A DNA stretch of 64,000 nt, taken from assembly GCA_025201765.1 (NCBI GenBank), contig MU623364.1:124001-188000 (forward strand), in the 5' to 3' direction. Positions 1 through 12,180 of this stretch are shown piece after piece (positions within the stretch are counted from its first letter, which is position 1; each line of letters begins with the position of its first letter). The stretch comes from Daldinia sp. FL1419 (lineage: Eukaryota > Ascomycota > Sordariomycetes > Xylariales > Hypoxylaceae). Made by a program: the position numbers and the translations under genes. The notes under the pieces are model-generated. The model searched no databases. It was given only the letters and a program-made list of their open reading frames with translations, and was not told the origin of the DNA.

Positions 1-303
1 TATATCGAGAAAGATGGACACCAAACACGACTATACCAACAATACAAATTTTATCGAAAGTCTCTTGACGATTCGGGCGACATAGTCGAGCTTATAGGAC
101 GGTCTATCGAGCTCATAGGTAACGGCGGTAACTGCGCGGGATTTCGAAGTAACCTTTGCTTTGCGCAAGGAAATCGCTCTACGTTTCGTCCGGGTCAGAT
201 CATCGAATTGACCAAAGTACATAGAGTACTCATGATCGTTTACCTCGTAGATATATGTTCAAGGCTGATAATACTTAATAACAGGAAGGGGGGAATTTTA
301 TGA
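1..303 (+). CDS. Possible 3' end of a gene running off the left edge (unrecognised)
   Basis: Frame 1 is open from the first base to a TGA at 301-303, giving about 100 codons with no start in view, so it could be the last exon of a gene that begins outside the window. The translation has no motif I recognise and starts YIEKDGHQTR. The opposite strand is also open for 63 codons (222 down to 31) in the same stretch, so an open frame here is weak proof of coding. A poly-purine, AT-rich stretch follows from about 285, which would fit a 3' untranslated region. It may equally be chance. Confidence 0.22.
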   Translation, partial: YIEKDGHQTRLYQQYKFYRKSLDDSGDIVELIGRSIELIGNGGNCAGFRSNLCFAQGNRSTFRPGQIIELTKVHRVLMIVYLVDICSRLIILNNRKGGIL

Positions 304-2123
304 GTATGTAACGTGTTACTTGAAAAAAGAAGTGAGGTGTAAAAGAGGGTCAAGGGGAGAAGCGAAGAAAAAAAAAAAGAATTAGAGCTAGAAAATTTAG
401 CTATGAGGGATGGCAGAATGGTAGCTACAAGCTAGATAGGTAGAGTACGTAGATGCATAAGTTTTAAGGTAAGATGGGACCTTACAATAGGTTTCAATAG
501 GTTCAAAAGTAATGAAGTCGGCCAGTCGGAGCTTTGAGAAAAATTAGTCTTAGGGGGGAAAGCCGGTCACCCGCCGAACTCACCTGAGACTTCCGGGTAC
601 TGCCAACCCTGGAACTAAGCTTCAAGTGACCTATAAGCTGTCATTTGTTACTTATACGCCGTGAAGTATTTCGATCTTTGCTATTCGTTCGAGTCTAGGT
701 ACACCAGGTATATCAGGTATATGGAGGTACCTTATGTGCATGTGATATAATAAGAATAGTTAAGAATGCTCTTTGAAGTAATAAATAATTTAAGGGTTTA
801 ACAATCATGCAAAACATTGAAACATTCCTTTACATAGTTAGTTATAACTAACGGTTAGTTACCTAGTTATTAATCATTGAAACTTATGTCAAGTCACATA
901 CAAAAGATACTCTCAAATTATCCTCTCCAAGACTTGGAAATCATAGGTAACAATAAGGTTGTCTGGTCTCAGTACGCATGCATTAGACAAGCGGTAAAGA
1001 AAGGAGTACCCAGCTATTACGGGCGTGTGCTAAAGTGAGCCTCTGAAGGTCTCCGCTAGTTTAGGTACCTCAAGTACCTCAAGTACCCCCTTTTCCCCCT
1101 TTCTTTGTTCGTGCCTCGAAGTCGCTTCTCCACAGAGATCCAACAGAGTCGAAGAGAAACAAAGACGTACAATCAAGACAAGACAAAGATTGATGTCAGC
1201 TTTGGAGATTTTTGGATTTTTTTTGCACGGAATACTACATCGTACTGTATATGACGTGACTCGGCATGATGGAGATGCAGCCACTAACCATTATGCGTCG
1301 AAAAGCAACATAATTAATTGTATGGGATCTTCGTCTGGATATCAGTTGGTTGGTTGGTTGGTTGTTTGTTGTCCTGAATCTACCTATAACATGCAGCGGC
1401 GCTCAAATTAATGAGCTCCTCAGATAGCGTGCAGCTATGGCGGCTAGCAGTATCTGAGTTACTGATCATCACTACTCTAATAGGCTAGTTAACCTAGATC
1501 TAAACATGTATCATAGGAATAAAGCTTGGAAGCTCCTAACCCTAACTGATTCAATTCAGCTTGAACATATCTAACCAGTTAACCTAGTGAAATGTAGACG
1601 AAAGTTGAATAAGAGGCAGTCATTTTTATTATAATCTACCATAATAGTATGCCTATTTTCAAAATTACCTAAATTACTTGGAGGTCTATTAGCCTCGACT
1701 GCTAGAATGGGGTCTGATGACCTCTCAACATGAGAATTGTCGTTAACAACACGAATTTGCAACTGCACATGCTCATCTTCACCAATAATACACAGGATCA
1801 AAGTGATTTGCTCTAAACTAAATAGGAACATGTCCTCCTAGGCGCATCCTTCGCCGCCTAGCCGCCTTGACCTTTTGATTATCGTCCCTCTCGAATTTGA
1901 AACCTAAATTTTTTTCGGTAGTGTCAAATGCAAAGTCTCGGAATTCAGCCTCCCCGCCGGTTTTACACAGGATTTTGGGCCGGTCGATGGAATCGGAACT
2001 AGAATATGAGTGAAGCCAGTGTAAAAACGCAAAGCCAAATACCCGTGCAACAAAGGAGAGTTCTATTTCACACGTTGCTAACGCAACCCACTGCTGAAGG
2101 GGTAAGATAGCCAGGTATACTTA
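304..2123. other. Gene-less interval with a 16-bp palindrome and short repeats
   Basis: No convincing exon on either strand. It holds a perfect AT-rich palindrome at 837-852 (centre TTATAA), a GGTT run at about 1345-1365, and one 86-codon ATG frame on the minus strand (1831 to 1571) that resembles nothing I know and lacks splice-joined neighbours. The right end is the 3' flank of the SR-protein gene. Confidence 0.5.
837..852. repeat. 16-bp perfect palindrome
   Basis: The sequence GTTAGTTATAACTAAC is its own reverse complement. It lies in AT-rich intergenic DNA, and GGTTAGTTACC follows directly, repeating one half. It could be a binding site for a dimeric regulator or a chance hairpin; nothing else supports a role. 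Confidence 0.4.
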
Positions 2124-3309
2124 TCACTCAGCAACGTCCAAGTCATCATGCTGAGGCGGAGGACTGTCGACTGCTATATTCGATATTAGCAAATATATCA
2201 TCGAAGAAGACATCGCGAAACTCACCTTTACGATCGTCGCCGTTAGTAGCGTTATCACGGCGATCGCGGTCGTCACGGTCATCGCGGTCGCGGTCACTAG
2301 GTAACGGTGTAAGCTCCGACTTGTGAGGGGCCTTAGGCGACCTAGACGGGGATTTGTACCGAGGATCCGGGGAACGAGAACGGTCGCGGGTGTCACGGCG
2401 ATCACGGTCATAGTCGCGATCGCGGTCTCGGTCGCGACGATCGTCCTTTCTGGGAGAGTAGTCGCGAGTGCTACGGCGTGGAGATGGGGAACGACCGCGA
2501 CGAGGAGAGCGACCTCCACGGTCACGCCTATCACGGTCACGCCCACTATCGAAACGCCAAGATGCAGACGGAGGAGTACGGGCCCACTATATACTCGTTA
2601 GCTGACCGCGTCTAAGGAAATTGAGCTCTAGTCAAGCTCTAGTCGCGAGAATAGCTTACCTCAATCTTGAGAAGATCATCACGACCGATACGCTTATTAT
2701 GCATCTCGTGGTACGCATCATCAGCGTCCCGACGATCCTCATACTCCACAAAAGCGAACCTATCATTCCCATTAGATTATGTGATGAATATCAAAGGGGG
2801 CTCCAACTCACAGTCTGCTGCTGGCAGATCGAGGCGCTGGAATGTCACAGCGGACTAGACGACCATAGCTAGATAGATTTGATGTCAGCATTCCCCGCAA
2901 CAAAGTGAAGACTTTCCCGAATGATCTGCATCGAGTGCATAAAGCTTCGAAATCCCATCGCGATGGTCAAGGGACGTAGAGCGATGCATCAATTATACGA
3001 TGCCATACGACCGCTCGATCGAAAGAGATGGGAGGCTGAGATGGACACGGAGGACGTGGAGGGTAAAAGCGTAGACATTTATTTTAGAGAGACGAATCGA
3101 GGACTCGAACGAAGCCGAGAACGACGAAGCGAGGTCGGGGTTGAGGACGAGGAGAAGGCAGGTGACATCGGACACCGCATCCGCAGGACGGTCGATCGAT
3201 TCACCGACGAGGATAATGGGACATACCGTTCGAATTCGTAGGCGAGGTCGCGAGCACGCGTGCCATGGCTAAAGCCAGTCACGTAAAGAGTAGTACCCCC
3301 TCGAGACAT
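2124..3309 (-). CDS. srp1: SR-type pre-mRNA splicing factor with one N-terminal RRM
   Basis: Nuclear RNA-binding protein expected to bind exonic enhancers and aid spliceosome assembly. I join five exons: 3309-3227, 2868-2812, 2759-2660, 2586-2226 and 2173-2124, which gives 216 aa. The RRM covers about residues 6-80, with RNP2-like LYVTGF near the start and RNP1-like LFAFVEYED; it reads on through EMHNKR and IEWA. The C-terminal 120 residues are rich in RS, RD and SPR repeats (RSPRRGRSPSPRR), the phosphorylatable RS domain. The opening MSRGGTTLYVTGF followed by ARDLAYEFE is close to the Srp1/SRSF type of fission yeast and moulds. The start is the ATG at 3309. Exon joins are read by eye; all donors fit GTRNG. 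SR genes often regulate their own splicing, but nothing here shows that. Confidence 0.88.
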
Positions 3310-4944
3310 GATGGAATAGCTTGATGAAGGAGTAAACTAATTAATGAAAAACAAAGAAAAACAAAGAGAAGCAATAGAAGAGGATTAAACTTTTGTAGAT
3401 AAATCAACCTTGGGATGCAAGGCGGATAATTGGATTCTTTTTTTTTCTTCTTTAGAAATATCGCGTGTTGGGGGTGTTGAAATAGCTCCCCAGCAGCCCA
3501 GTGATGGATGGAGTTCGTCAGATGGTTGAGGATGTCGGTGGTTGGCCGACAAATAAAATTTGTTTTTCAAAGGAGGCGGAACATCCTCGGAAGAACAGCT
3601 TTGCTTAGGGAGTTATGCTTTGACTACAGTGTGGCTACCCGAGCAAACAGAACAATGCATACTGTAGGTAGTGATACAATGACGTAGCTTATTGCCTGTT
3701 AATGGAATTGTTACGGTAAGCACTTCCGCGAATGTTCTGTACTATTCAAGTAACTACACCTCCTAATCGCAGCATCCGACCTATCAGAATCTACAACATA
3801 GTAAATGCCCGACTTTAGGAGGGATATTGTGCTGGCCTTGAACGATTCTCAAAGAGGAAGTTCGTCCGTGCACATAATAGAGCATTTTTATTGGGTGCAT
3901 CCACGATAGTGGCTGACTTGAGGAAATCCCCACTTCGAGAATTTTGAGAAAATACGTATCTTTTTCCCCCTATCTTATCTTCCTTATAAAGTCGGGCTAT
4001 TGTGGTGCCCCGCAGGGGTGCCCTCTTGTATATGTACCTACCTCACGTGCCTGGATTCGATCACCCTATTAAAAAAAGAACACCGCCCCAACTCGCCATT
4101 ACCCCAAGATGGATATTCACATGCATCTCTTTTTTTTTGATACTGGCTTTTATTCCTATTTGCTACTTACACGTATTGAATGTATCTAAATTTCTTTTAA
4201 CTAATACAATTGGCTCCTTCGTTAGTGACAACCTTCTTCAGCTGGCTTGAAGCAAGCATCCGAATTAAGAAGCGCCAGTGCATTTTACATTACATGGTGC
4301 TGCTCATCATACCGTATATATCCAGTCCATTCTTACCTAGCCCACATCGTCCACGTTGTTCCTCCAACAAGTTTGTAGCATGATGAACACATATCGCTTA
4401 CCATCCGGTCAGCAATGATTTGTGATATCTCCTTACCATTGAAGCCGCAAAACTTGTTATGTGTTGCATAAGAGCTGCATAAGACCATACAAGACCAGAA
4501 AGGGTCGTATACATGAGGATTGGCGTCTCTCGAAATCCTTCCTACCGGCCAAATTTAGTGTTCGCCCTGCAATACTTCCCACCATTGGATCCAAGTGACC
4601 AGATAAGTTGGAGAGCTTCCGGTCGGTCGACGACAAGTGGCATTGGCAAGTTGGGACTAGTGATCTACTAGTTAATCGTGGAGTGGTATAAGGCAAAATA
4701 TTGAAACGTTAGCTACAGTAGAGCTTTAATGATTTACGAGATGGGCAGCGCTTATACCCTATTTATAACCCCCTTTATCGTAATCGTGATGACCTCAGTT
4801 CAACACGGTGTCCTTGACCTGTAACGCCTCGAACTTCGAATGCCCCGGGGCAGGTTTCTCTTCCGAATATCTCGCCCCATTTGCTTGTTTGCCTCACTTT
4901 TACCCGTAATCCCCGTAGACGCCATGCACTCGACCGACAACCAC
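3310..4944. other. Intergenic interval between the SR gene and the acyltransferase
   Basis: Contains the 5' flank of the SR gene (A-rich leader just upstream of 3309) and the 3' flank of the acyltransferase. Short frames such as 4002-4250 have no recognisable content. I see no RNA gene, repeat or transposon remnant. Confidence 0.5.
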
Positions 4945-7394
4945 TCAAAGAATCAAATACAAACTACACAGCAAACTCGGGCCTGTAAATATACCAACCC
5001 AGAACATGATGTTTCCAATCGTTGCCTGGCCACGAAGCCACTTCGTCCGGCTAAGACGCACGAGTGGGAGCTGGAACATTTGGAGGATAAGTAGATACCC
5101 ACGTAGTTTCTTGAAGATGCACCACATGACGAGCTCGTGGACACAGGCCGAGAGGAAGAAAGTGATAAGCGTTGCGGTATGCTTATTTACACGCATAGAC
5201 GAGATCGAACTGTGATACACATGCCTTAAAAGGAAGTTGTGAACTGGTCGATTCCAGTCGCGAGCATACTGATCCCAAGAGACTATTTTGATATTAGTAT
5301 CATAGACAGATTCTAATGCAGATGGAATGAGAGATAAAGGGGTGGCATACCGCTGTTCCACCAGGCATCGTAAAAGCTTCGATCCGCGAAGAATGTGAGT
5401 TCTGCGAGGATATTGAGAACCGTCTCCCATATAAGATACCAAGCCAACTAATAGCAAAGAATTAGCGAAAGCGGAGCTAACAGTAAATAAAGATTAAGGC
5501 TTAAGACCTACCATATACTCCATCATGAAAGGAAAAGCAAGATCGCTGAGTAACCATGGGAATTCGCGAAATCTTTGGGTAGTCGACCAGCCCATTTCCT
5601 TCATATCGATCGCCCTCATGACAACAGGGTAAATAAACGCTTGAGAAACCATGATCATAACAAATATAACGCCGAAAAGAGCACAAGCCTTCTCAGCCAC
5701 GTAATACCAGTTGATACTATCGGACCTAGGATACTGTAGTTCGTAGACGACCGTAGGTAATACGATATATTCGTAATGGTTGAGGAATGTAAGGTTATTG
5801 GGATAGTAATGCGTAGGGTCTGTGGCTTTACCCCTGAGTTCGTCGGCAAGGGCATCGGCTTCCCATTTGATAAGTCGTTCAAACACATGGAGCTGCTCTA
5901 TATCAAGGGGTTCTGCTGCTTCGATAGCGTGGGAAATACTCTCCATGTCATCTTGGTCAGTAGATCCTATCTTGGACAAAGAAAGCCGCCTCTCGTGGTA
6001 CTCGTCTGCCGACGGGGGAAGGGCGAGATGCGATGTAGAGAGAGCCGAAACTCGTGGATTAGTCTGCGAAGGTGATGTTACTGGCGATATGTTTTCTAAT
6101 TGTTTCAACTTAAGGAGCAGGCTCTATTTTTAAACACGTCAGTTACTTAGTCGCTTAGACAAATGCTAGACCAGGATTTACTAACTTGTCGTTTCTTGTA
6201 GACAGATGAAAGGTGGCCATTGTAGAACGCATAAGAATGTTGCTTCATCAACATGACCAACCCATGAAGAACAAAAAATACAGTATCTTTAGTGAAAATA
6301 ATTAGCAATTCGTTTTATAGAGAGGAGGGAGTATACTTACGTGTCCACGGCCAGTCCCTTATCAGAGTAAGACCGACCGCACCTGCGATGAATAGTGTCT
6401 GCCATATCTGCAAGGCGAGGGGTTAGAAGAAGCCGTCTACACACATAAACTTGCAGTAAGAACTTACATTTTGTAGTATCCAGCCAGACCTATCCCAGTC
6501 AATGTACTCGAGAAGAACCAACCGTTGAATAACCCAGCTTACTCCCGTAAGAGCACACATGATACCGTCTGAGAGTAGAAGCACAACAACTATACTTGCG
6601 GTTAGCTGTTCATGTTTTTAATCGAGAGGGAGAACTAATTCCGTAGAGTTCAGACGAAGGCCTACTTACCATCTCTTCGAAACATAGTCTTCATGATTTC
6701 ATTGGTACCGAGCGGATTTCCAGTTTTCCTCCAATTTTCAGCCGCCATCTTGACGATCAAGAAAAAGACCGAAATCCAGAAGAGGACATAAAAGCCATGA
6801 AAGGGGCTATTCGCTGCAACCTGGTTTTGCCTATCGAAAGCTGAGAATTGTCTCGTAAATACCATATCCCGTAACTTTTCGCGCCGCACCGGTATTCCCT
6901 TTTCTTTCTCCTGGGAGGGCGTTAGTACTGCTCATAAGCACGACGGAAATATATCGACTTGCCCTTTCCAAGCCCCTTCTTAATATCTCACGAAGTTCTG
7001 CATCGTCACTGGCTACTACATATGTCTTCTTCCCTTTATTTGCCGCAGCATACTTCGGCACGGCACGAAGAAGTGGTTCGGAACTTGATTTTTCGTTTAA
7101 CTCCGGGGTCTCTAAGTGCAAGATTTCAGGGGTGTCTGAGGATGAATTATCATATGAATCAGGCCCCGATCTGCGTCGTAACAGAACCGAATGCGGATGT
7201 GATTCTGTCTCTTCGATGCCCGAATCACTGTTACTATCTGACGGAGTATCCGGAGCACGGTGTACAGCTTTCAACGCCTCAGCTAGAGCAACAGGATGCT
7301 GTACGTCGCGCCTTGAATGAACGCTATGGGCATCTGGATCCGTAACCAGACCATCTCGGCTCTGTGAAGCGGAATGTAACTCTTCACCAGACAT
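4945..7394 (-). CDS. ARE2: Sterol O-acyltransferase (ACAT/ARE family, MBOAT fold)
   Basis: Integral ER-membrane enzyme that esterifies ergosterol with fatty acyl-CoA for storage in lipid droplets. Eight exons: 7394-6963, 6910-6670, 6589-6468, 6407-6341, 6286-6186, 6123-5512, 5447-5351 and 5282-4945, joining to 669 aa. Family signatures are MKQHSYAFYNGH, the FYDAWWN motif (FYxDWWN type, spanning exon 7), RDWNRPVHNFLLRHVY and the MBOAT catalytic histidine in ACVHELVMW. Many hydrophobic segments follow an acidic, Ser-rich cytosolic N-terminus of about 150 aa. The frame stays open to 7424 with a GTG, but the first ATG is at 7394 (MSGEELH). Intron 1 (6911-6962) can only be joined with a GC donor (GCAAGT) and has a textbook TACTAAC branch site. 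Whether it prefers sterol or diacylglycerol cannot be told from sequence; the FYDAWWN motif favours sterol acyltransferase. Confidence 0.92.
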
Positions 7395-7726
7395 ATCTGA
7401 GAAATGACGACGAGATTGATCCACGATAGCTAGGTAGTTTCCCTTTTGATGACGGAATTATGTTAACTAATAGTAATCGACTCTAAGGATCCGGGAACCC
7501 AACACTGTTAATAGAAGGGATTTTCCCGATAGAATGAAGGCTGAATTGAATTGGTAGATTGTATATTAGGCATCAATTGCGGCTCAGAATTAACGCTCGG
7601 AATGAGATCATTTATTTATAAGATTGGATTTCCCATTATCTCGTACATTCGGATCAATCGTATCGAGAATCGCCACTCGATTTTAGCACGGCCGGTGAAA
7701 CCGGACAAATCCACTTGGTTTTTGAG

Positions 7727-7736
7727 TACCTAGGTA
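7727..7736. repeat. TACCTAGGTA palindrome (one of eight exact copies)
   Basis: Exact copies of this self-complementary decamer lie at 7727, 11454, 13525, 15736, 51800, 51941, 53039 and 53151, all outside genes. Variants such as AACCTAGGTA and TACCTAGGC occur near 31503, 31912, 35216, 48911 and 51444. Chance expectation in 64 kb at even base composition is about 0.06 copies. The function is unknown. Confidence 0.7.
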
Positions 7737-8165
7737 GGTAGGTAACGACAAGCTTCCGTTAAACCCGGTTGGAGCCTGGTGACATTGGATTTGGTGCGGT
7801 CTTTACCGTTCGGCGACGATCTCACTCATCCAGATGATCCTGCGAGCTGGGTAACGCAAAGTGATGTTCCTAATACGCCCAAGCATAATATTCTGATAGG
7901 ATGCGGTTCCACATCAAAACAGTCCATATAGAGGTTTGGTTTTCAGCAATGATTGTTGGGCTCTACCAGTTCTACGTAAGAACGGATCCTTTGTTTTCTT
8001 TTATCCATTATTAGAAAGTAAAAGAAAAAGGTTGAAAAGCCATTTAGTACCGGACCCGCGGGAGTGTGAACATTCGACGTAATGAGATTGTAATCTTACC
8101 ATAGTTATACCGACAAATTCTTATGGGGGGATTAAGGGGCAAAAATGGCGGGGCGTGGGCGTTGT

Positions 8166-8213
8166 TACGCTGTTACGCTATTACGCTGCTACGCTGCTAC
8201 GCTATTACGCTGC
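8166..8213. repeat. Tandem repeat, TACGCTNN x 6
   Basis: Six head-to-tail octamers alternating TACGCTGT, TACGCTAT and TACGCTGC, about 400 bp beyond the stop codon of fimbrin. A typical minisatellite that is likely to vary in copy number between strains. Confidence 0.85.
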
Positions 8214-8623
8214 ATTCCTAGCACCACCTCCTTATTACCTACCGGCCTACCCCCCCCTTCCTAAGCAACCACCCAATTAATCTAACGTAAGAACGTGTAA
8301 CCCTCTCCGGAATAGTCATACTACAAAATCGCCTGTAACAACCTCTTATAGGTTAAGCAACCTTACCCTTATATTATTCTTCTCGAGCTTCTCGAGCTTA
8401 CCGACTCCGAGACAAATCACTCATAATGCGATATTATTCGTGTTTCTGGTATATAAGGTATATAAAATGGTTGGATGAAAACTGCATTCGGAATTTTGGC
8501 AATGCTAACGGGCCACTCAGTAAGCTAACACATATCATCGTCAAATCCCCCCCAACTTTTGAATCCGAAGTAACCTAGGCCCCATTGCCCGCTTCTTTCG
8601 CAAGAGAATTAAAAGGCCTCAAT

Positions 8624-10757
8624 CTATTGCATCTTCTCGTAAGTCGCCATAAGGGAACCTGTAATTATGAGTTAGTCACAGCCACTACCGAAAGAAAAAA
8701 GTATATAGTTTGATCTAACTTACCGATGAAAGTGGTAACCAGTCTGCTTCGGACTTGGCAGATGTCTTCAGGCACTAACCAGATCGTTGCACCCATCTTT
8801 CTGGCAATGCTGATACTGAGCTTGGCATTCAAATACGCTTCCTCGTCGGTTCGTCCGGGTGTGACGAGGTCGTAGTCGACATAACTGCTCTTCATACCAT
8901 TCAGGACGTCTAAGAAAAAGATACCACTGCCAATAGCGGGGTCTTTGAAGGACCGAACCGAGGAATTTCGGCCCCCCTTTCGGACCATGTCATTCGCCCA
9001 CCTTACCATCTCGGCATCGGTCATCTCCCGTTTGCCAAGACGTTGTGCTAGAGCCGAAAGTGTAAGTGTAATATCTTTCCGCATGAGCTGCCAGACAAGG
9101 CCTAGCGTAAGCATCTTGTTTCCGTCTGTAATATCTGCTCCTTGAATACCGACTAGCGAGAATCCGTTCTGTTTGCCAAGTTCGACCGCATAATTGGTGT
9201 TCTCGACGGCTTTGAATCTCATCAACTCGCTGCCGTTCGCCGGCCTCTTGTTCACATGCCTCCAGTTAACCGAGCCCTTGATAACCTTGTCATACGCTTG
9301 AAGTAAGACGGTGCCGTCGCAAAGATCATCGAAGAAGGAAACAACGGCTGGCTGTACATCCAAACTGTTCAGCCACAATGTAAACACTCTGGCTTCTCGT
9401 TCACCTTCGGCATCGAAGTCTTCCACCTCCTGCTTCTCTTCCTCGGTAATAGGGTCCAAGGCTGGATGAGTGTTGAATAGGTTAGCGACGAAAGCCAAGT
9501 TAAGCTTGGGGTTTCCCGCTACCAATGAACTCGGCGTTAGGAACTTTCGGCAACCGAGCTTATCAGCATCAACTAATACCTCTTCTGCTCGTTGTAACAA
9601 ATCGCGCGTTTGAAGAGGGGCCCTGCTGCAACCGTAGTCTTTTCCAATTTGCGCTAGAAGAACTGCGTAATTCTCTCCGTCTTTTACGTCACTCGAGAAA
9701 TTGTTGACTCGGCGATGCCAACCAGCTGCGTTAAGTTGGTAGTTGAACCATCGTAGGAGAATTTGCTCGGGGGGTAAGCGGAGAAACTGCTCCAGCGTCT
9801 CGTCCTCTTCGAGCAGTCTGTAGAGTTCAGGGTGAAGTTTAATGTCGATCTTGCCTAAGAGACCTCTCCGAATGATCTGCCAGATTAGACCCAGAATAAG
9901 ATGCTCCCGGACTTCGATAATATCACCGCTACCAATGTTGACAACTGAACAGCCGATACCTTTCGCAGACTCGATGACGATGTTGTTGTTCTCCGTCATT
10001 TGGAACGCATTTAACTTCTTGATCTTCTTTCCAGGGACGTTTAGTACACGCTCGTCAATAGTGTCGGGAACGCTGTCATTGATAAGCTTAGCCAGCACCA
10101 AACCATCTTTACACTCGTCGAACATCTCGAAAGTGTCAGTCGGGAAAGGCAATCGACTCCCCACATCAGGGTCACCGGCTAGAACAGCATTGATATGGCG
10201 CGTAAATTCGGTTCGTTCATCTTCGTTGATGGTATGAGTGACATTGGCACTGGAGCCTTGAACGTGGATTTTGCCTATGCTGCCTTTGGAGGCATGCCCG
10301 TGGCCGCCCGTTCTTTGGGCTACAATACCAGCAGGAGCGACTGGCGCGGCACCACCAGTGTTCATGCGCCGTTGCGCAGGGGAGGATTCGCGGAGTTTGG
10401 CAATTAACTATATAAATATTAGGACCGGAGGTTTAGTATCGTCCGTGTGACCTGGCGTAACTTACGCCGACATAATCTTCAAGTTCAACTCTTCGAGAGG
10501 CGTCAAGCTCAACTTCTCTTAGGGCTTGTCTAACAACATCGTAAGGTTGTCGTTCGCTTTGTTGGGTAGCCTTGATGGCAGTAGCTTCATCGATGTAACC
10601 TTTATCTTCGACGTCGAGCTTGCGGAAGGCATCCGTAAGGCCGAAGATGTCGCCTTGTTCAAATTGAGGAAATTTCCTAAACACCATTAGTTTCGCAAAC
10701 CTTAATGCGGTGAGATAATTCCACAACAATTTACCTCTGAAGCTTAAGAACGTTCAT
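8624..10757 (-). CDS. SAC6: Fimbrin/plastin, actin-bundling protein
   Basis: Cross-links actin filaments in cortical patches and rings, supporting endocytosis and polar growth. Four exons: 10757-10735 (23 nt), 10676-10466, 10407-8724 and 8658-8624 give 650 aa, the usual fungal fimbrin length. An N-terminal EF-hand-like region (KFPQFEQGDI, DVEDKGYIDE) covers about residues 8-75. Four calponin-homology domains in two actin-binding tandems follow; the first opens with TEFTRHINAVLAGD and KDGLVLAKLINDSVPDTIDE. Repeated NY..E..K..G units and IVxGN-like loops mark the CH domains. The ending FIGSLMATYEKMQ, reached through the last intron, matches the conserved fimbrin tail and confirms the splice. 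The first 7 codons (MNVLKLQ) sit on a mini-exon, so the ATG at 10757 is chosen over internal ATGs that would lose the EF-hand. Confidence 0.95.
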
Positions 10758-12180
10758 GACTAATAAAACTGATCTTTAAAGGCTAGCGGGAATTACTACT
10801 GATTGGACTAGAAGATCGATCGACGGAACGCGATCGTAAGAGGTTGACTTCGAAGGGGGAGAGAGATCTAATATATGAGTATGTGGTTTCGAATAAGTCG
10901 GTTGAGAGTTCTTGGCCCAAGGGTCGGTTTAGTGGGCTGGAAGTAAATATAATTACAAAAACCTCCTAGAGGCTCAAACTTTGTTTTCCTGGGTTAGGCT
11001 ACCTCCAGTTGTAGATTGTTAGGATGGGAGTTGAGTTGAAAGCTTGGAAGCGCGGGTCAGAGCTGCGTGGTGTAGTAGGTAGTAGAATGGAAGTTCGGTG
11101 GGGGAGGGGAGAAGCGCCGACTGGTACACTGATGTAATTTCATGCTCCTTAGTCTTGGCAATCTTGGCAAAGCCACCGCCACAGTCACTTGCGTAACGTT
11201 CAAACGTAAGTAAGATTACGTAAGGGCGCTAGGTGTCTATAATCGTAAGGCAGCATTCAATTTTTAAAGCTTGATGAATTGTTTATTGGGCTGCCTAACT
11301 TTGAAAATGTCAGGTCCTAATTTATCTTACGTAGGTCTCGTCATCGCAATTTACTTAAGGCACCCAACGAAACCTACTTATATCTACATTAGGTCGGACT
11401 CGGTACGTCCTCAAGTGCGAGATGGATACAAAATCCACTAATATTCCACTTTATACCTAGGTAGTTAATTGTAATTGGACATGGTCTAACAAGGGTCTTT
11501 CTCTATAACCATCTCGTACTTGAGGGTATATACCTACGATATATTCAATATTCAATATTCAATATTCAATAATTACCCCCCTTTGCTAAAGCGCATACTT
11601 CTCTACACGTAGCCAATATCGCTGATTATTAAATCAAGATAATATTTTATATTAATGATTAACATTAAAGGTGGTCATATTTACCCGTCAACCGAGTTGT
11701 CATGACACCGAGAATCGAAACCTATCCCATCTATATAGTTAACGACTTATGGTCTAGGTCTGCGCCCTCGTGCTAGTAAGATATAACTGTCAGGAAGGTT
11801 GAGTATGAATCTACCAATTGATAGTCTCCTCTCCATCTAACCCGGAGACTGACATTCAACAGAATCCTCTCAGCGGGGCGCATGCGGCTTTGATCCAACG
11901 TTCAGGTTTGGGTAGTTGGGATTTATTAATACTGTTCTTCCTGACTTATTCTGGTGTAGGAAATCTCCGGGTGGACTGGTCTATCATGCGAGGGCGATCC
12001 GCGACCGACCATCGAGATTATCTCGGTCACCAAGTCATACGTCATCGTCGCCAACAATCCGACCACGACGTTAACTCGAGTGTTTGCTTTCCGGTTCATA
12101 TGGATGGACGACCCGGCATCGGGTACGCCAAGACGTCACACCTGACACATCACTATGCGCTACCCTAAAACTTCCCGCCG
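10758..12180. other. Gene-less interval with heptamer repeat
   Basis: Fimbrin promoter side, then AT-rich DNA with TACCTAGGTA at 11454 and a heptamer array at 11543-11570. A 116-codon frame at 11818-12168 (+) begins with TTG, overlaps opposite-strand frames and has no recognisable content, so I do not call it. Confidence 0.5.
11543..11570. repeat. Tandem repeat, ATTCAAT x 4
   Basis: Four perfect heptamers in AT-rich intergenic DNA between fimbrin and the secreted protein gene. Confidence 0.85.

Larger units (their letters stand above)
7395..8623. other. Gene-less interval with an octamer tandem repeat
   Basis: Divides the acyltransferase 5' flank from the fimbrin 3' flank. It holds TACCTAGGTA at 7727-7736 followed by GGTA repeats, and the octamer array at 8166-8213. 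No open frame of substance. Confidence 0.5.

Noticed and set aside
2323..2601. Arg/Thr-rich plus-strand frame and a minus-strand Val/Ala-rich frame over the same DNA
   Set aside because: Both are shadows of the RS-domain exon of the splicing factor; the real frame is set by the RRM and the intron joins.
7395..7424. Extension of the acyltransferase by ten codons
   Set aside because: The upstream codon is GTG, not ATG.
11818..12168. 116-codon frame on the plus strand
   Set aside because: Begins with TTG, overlaps opposite-strand frames, has no recognised content and no splice partner.
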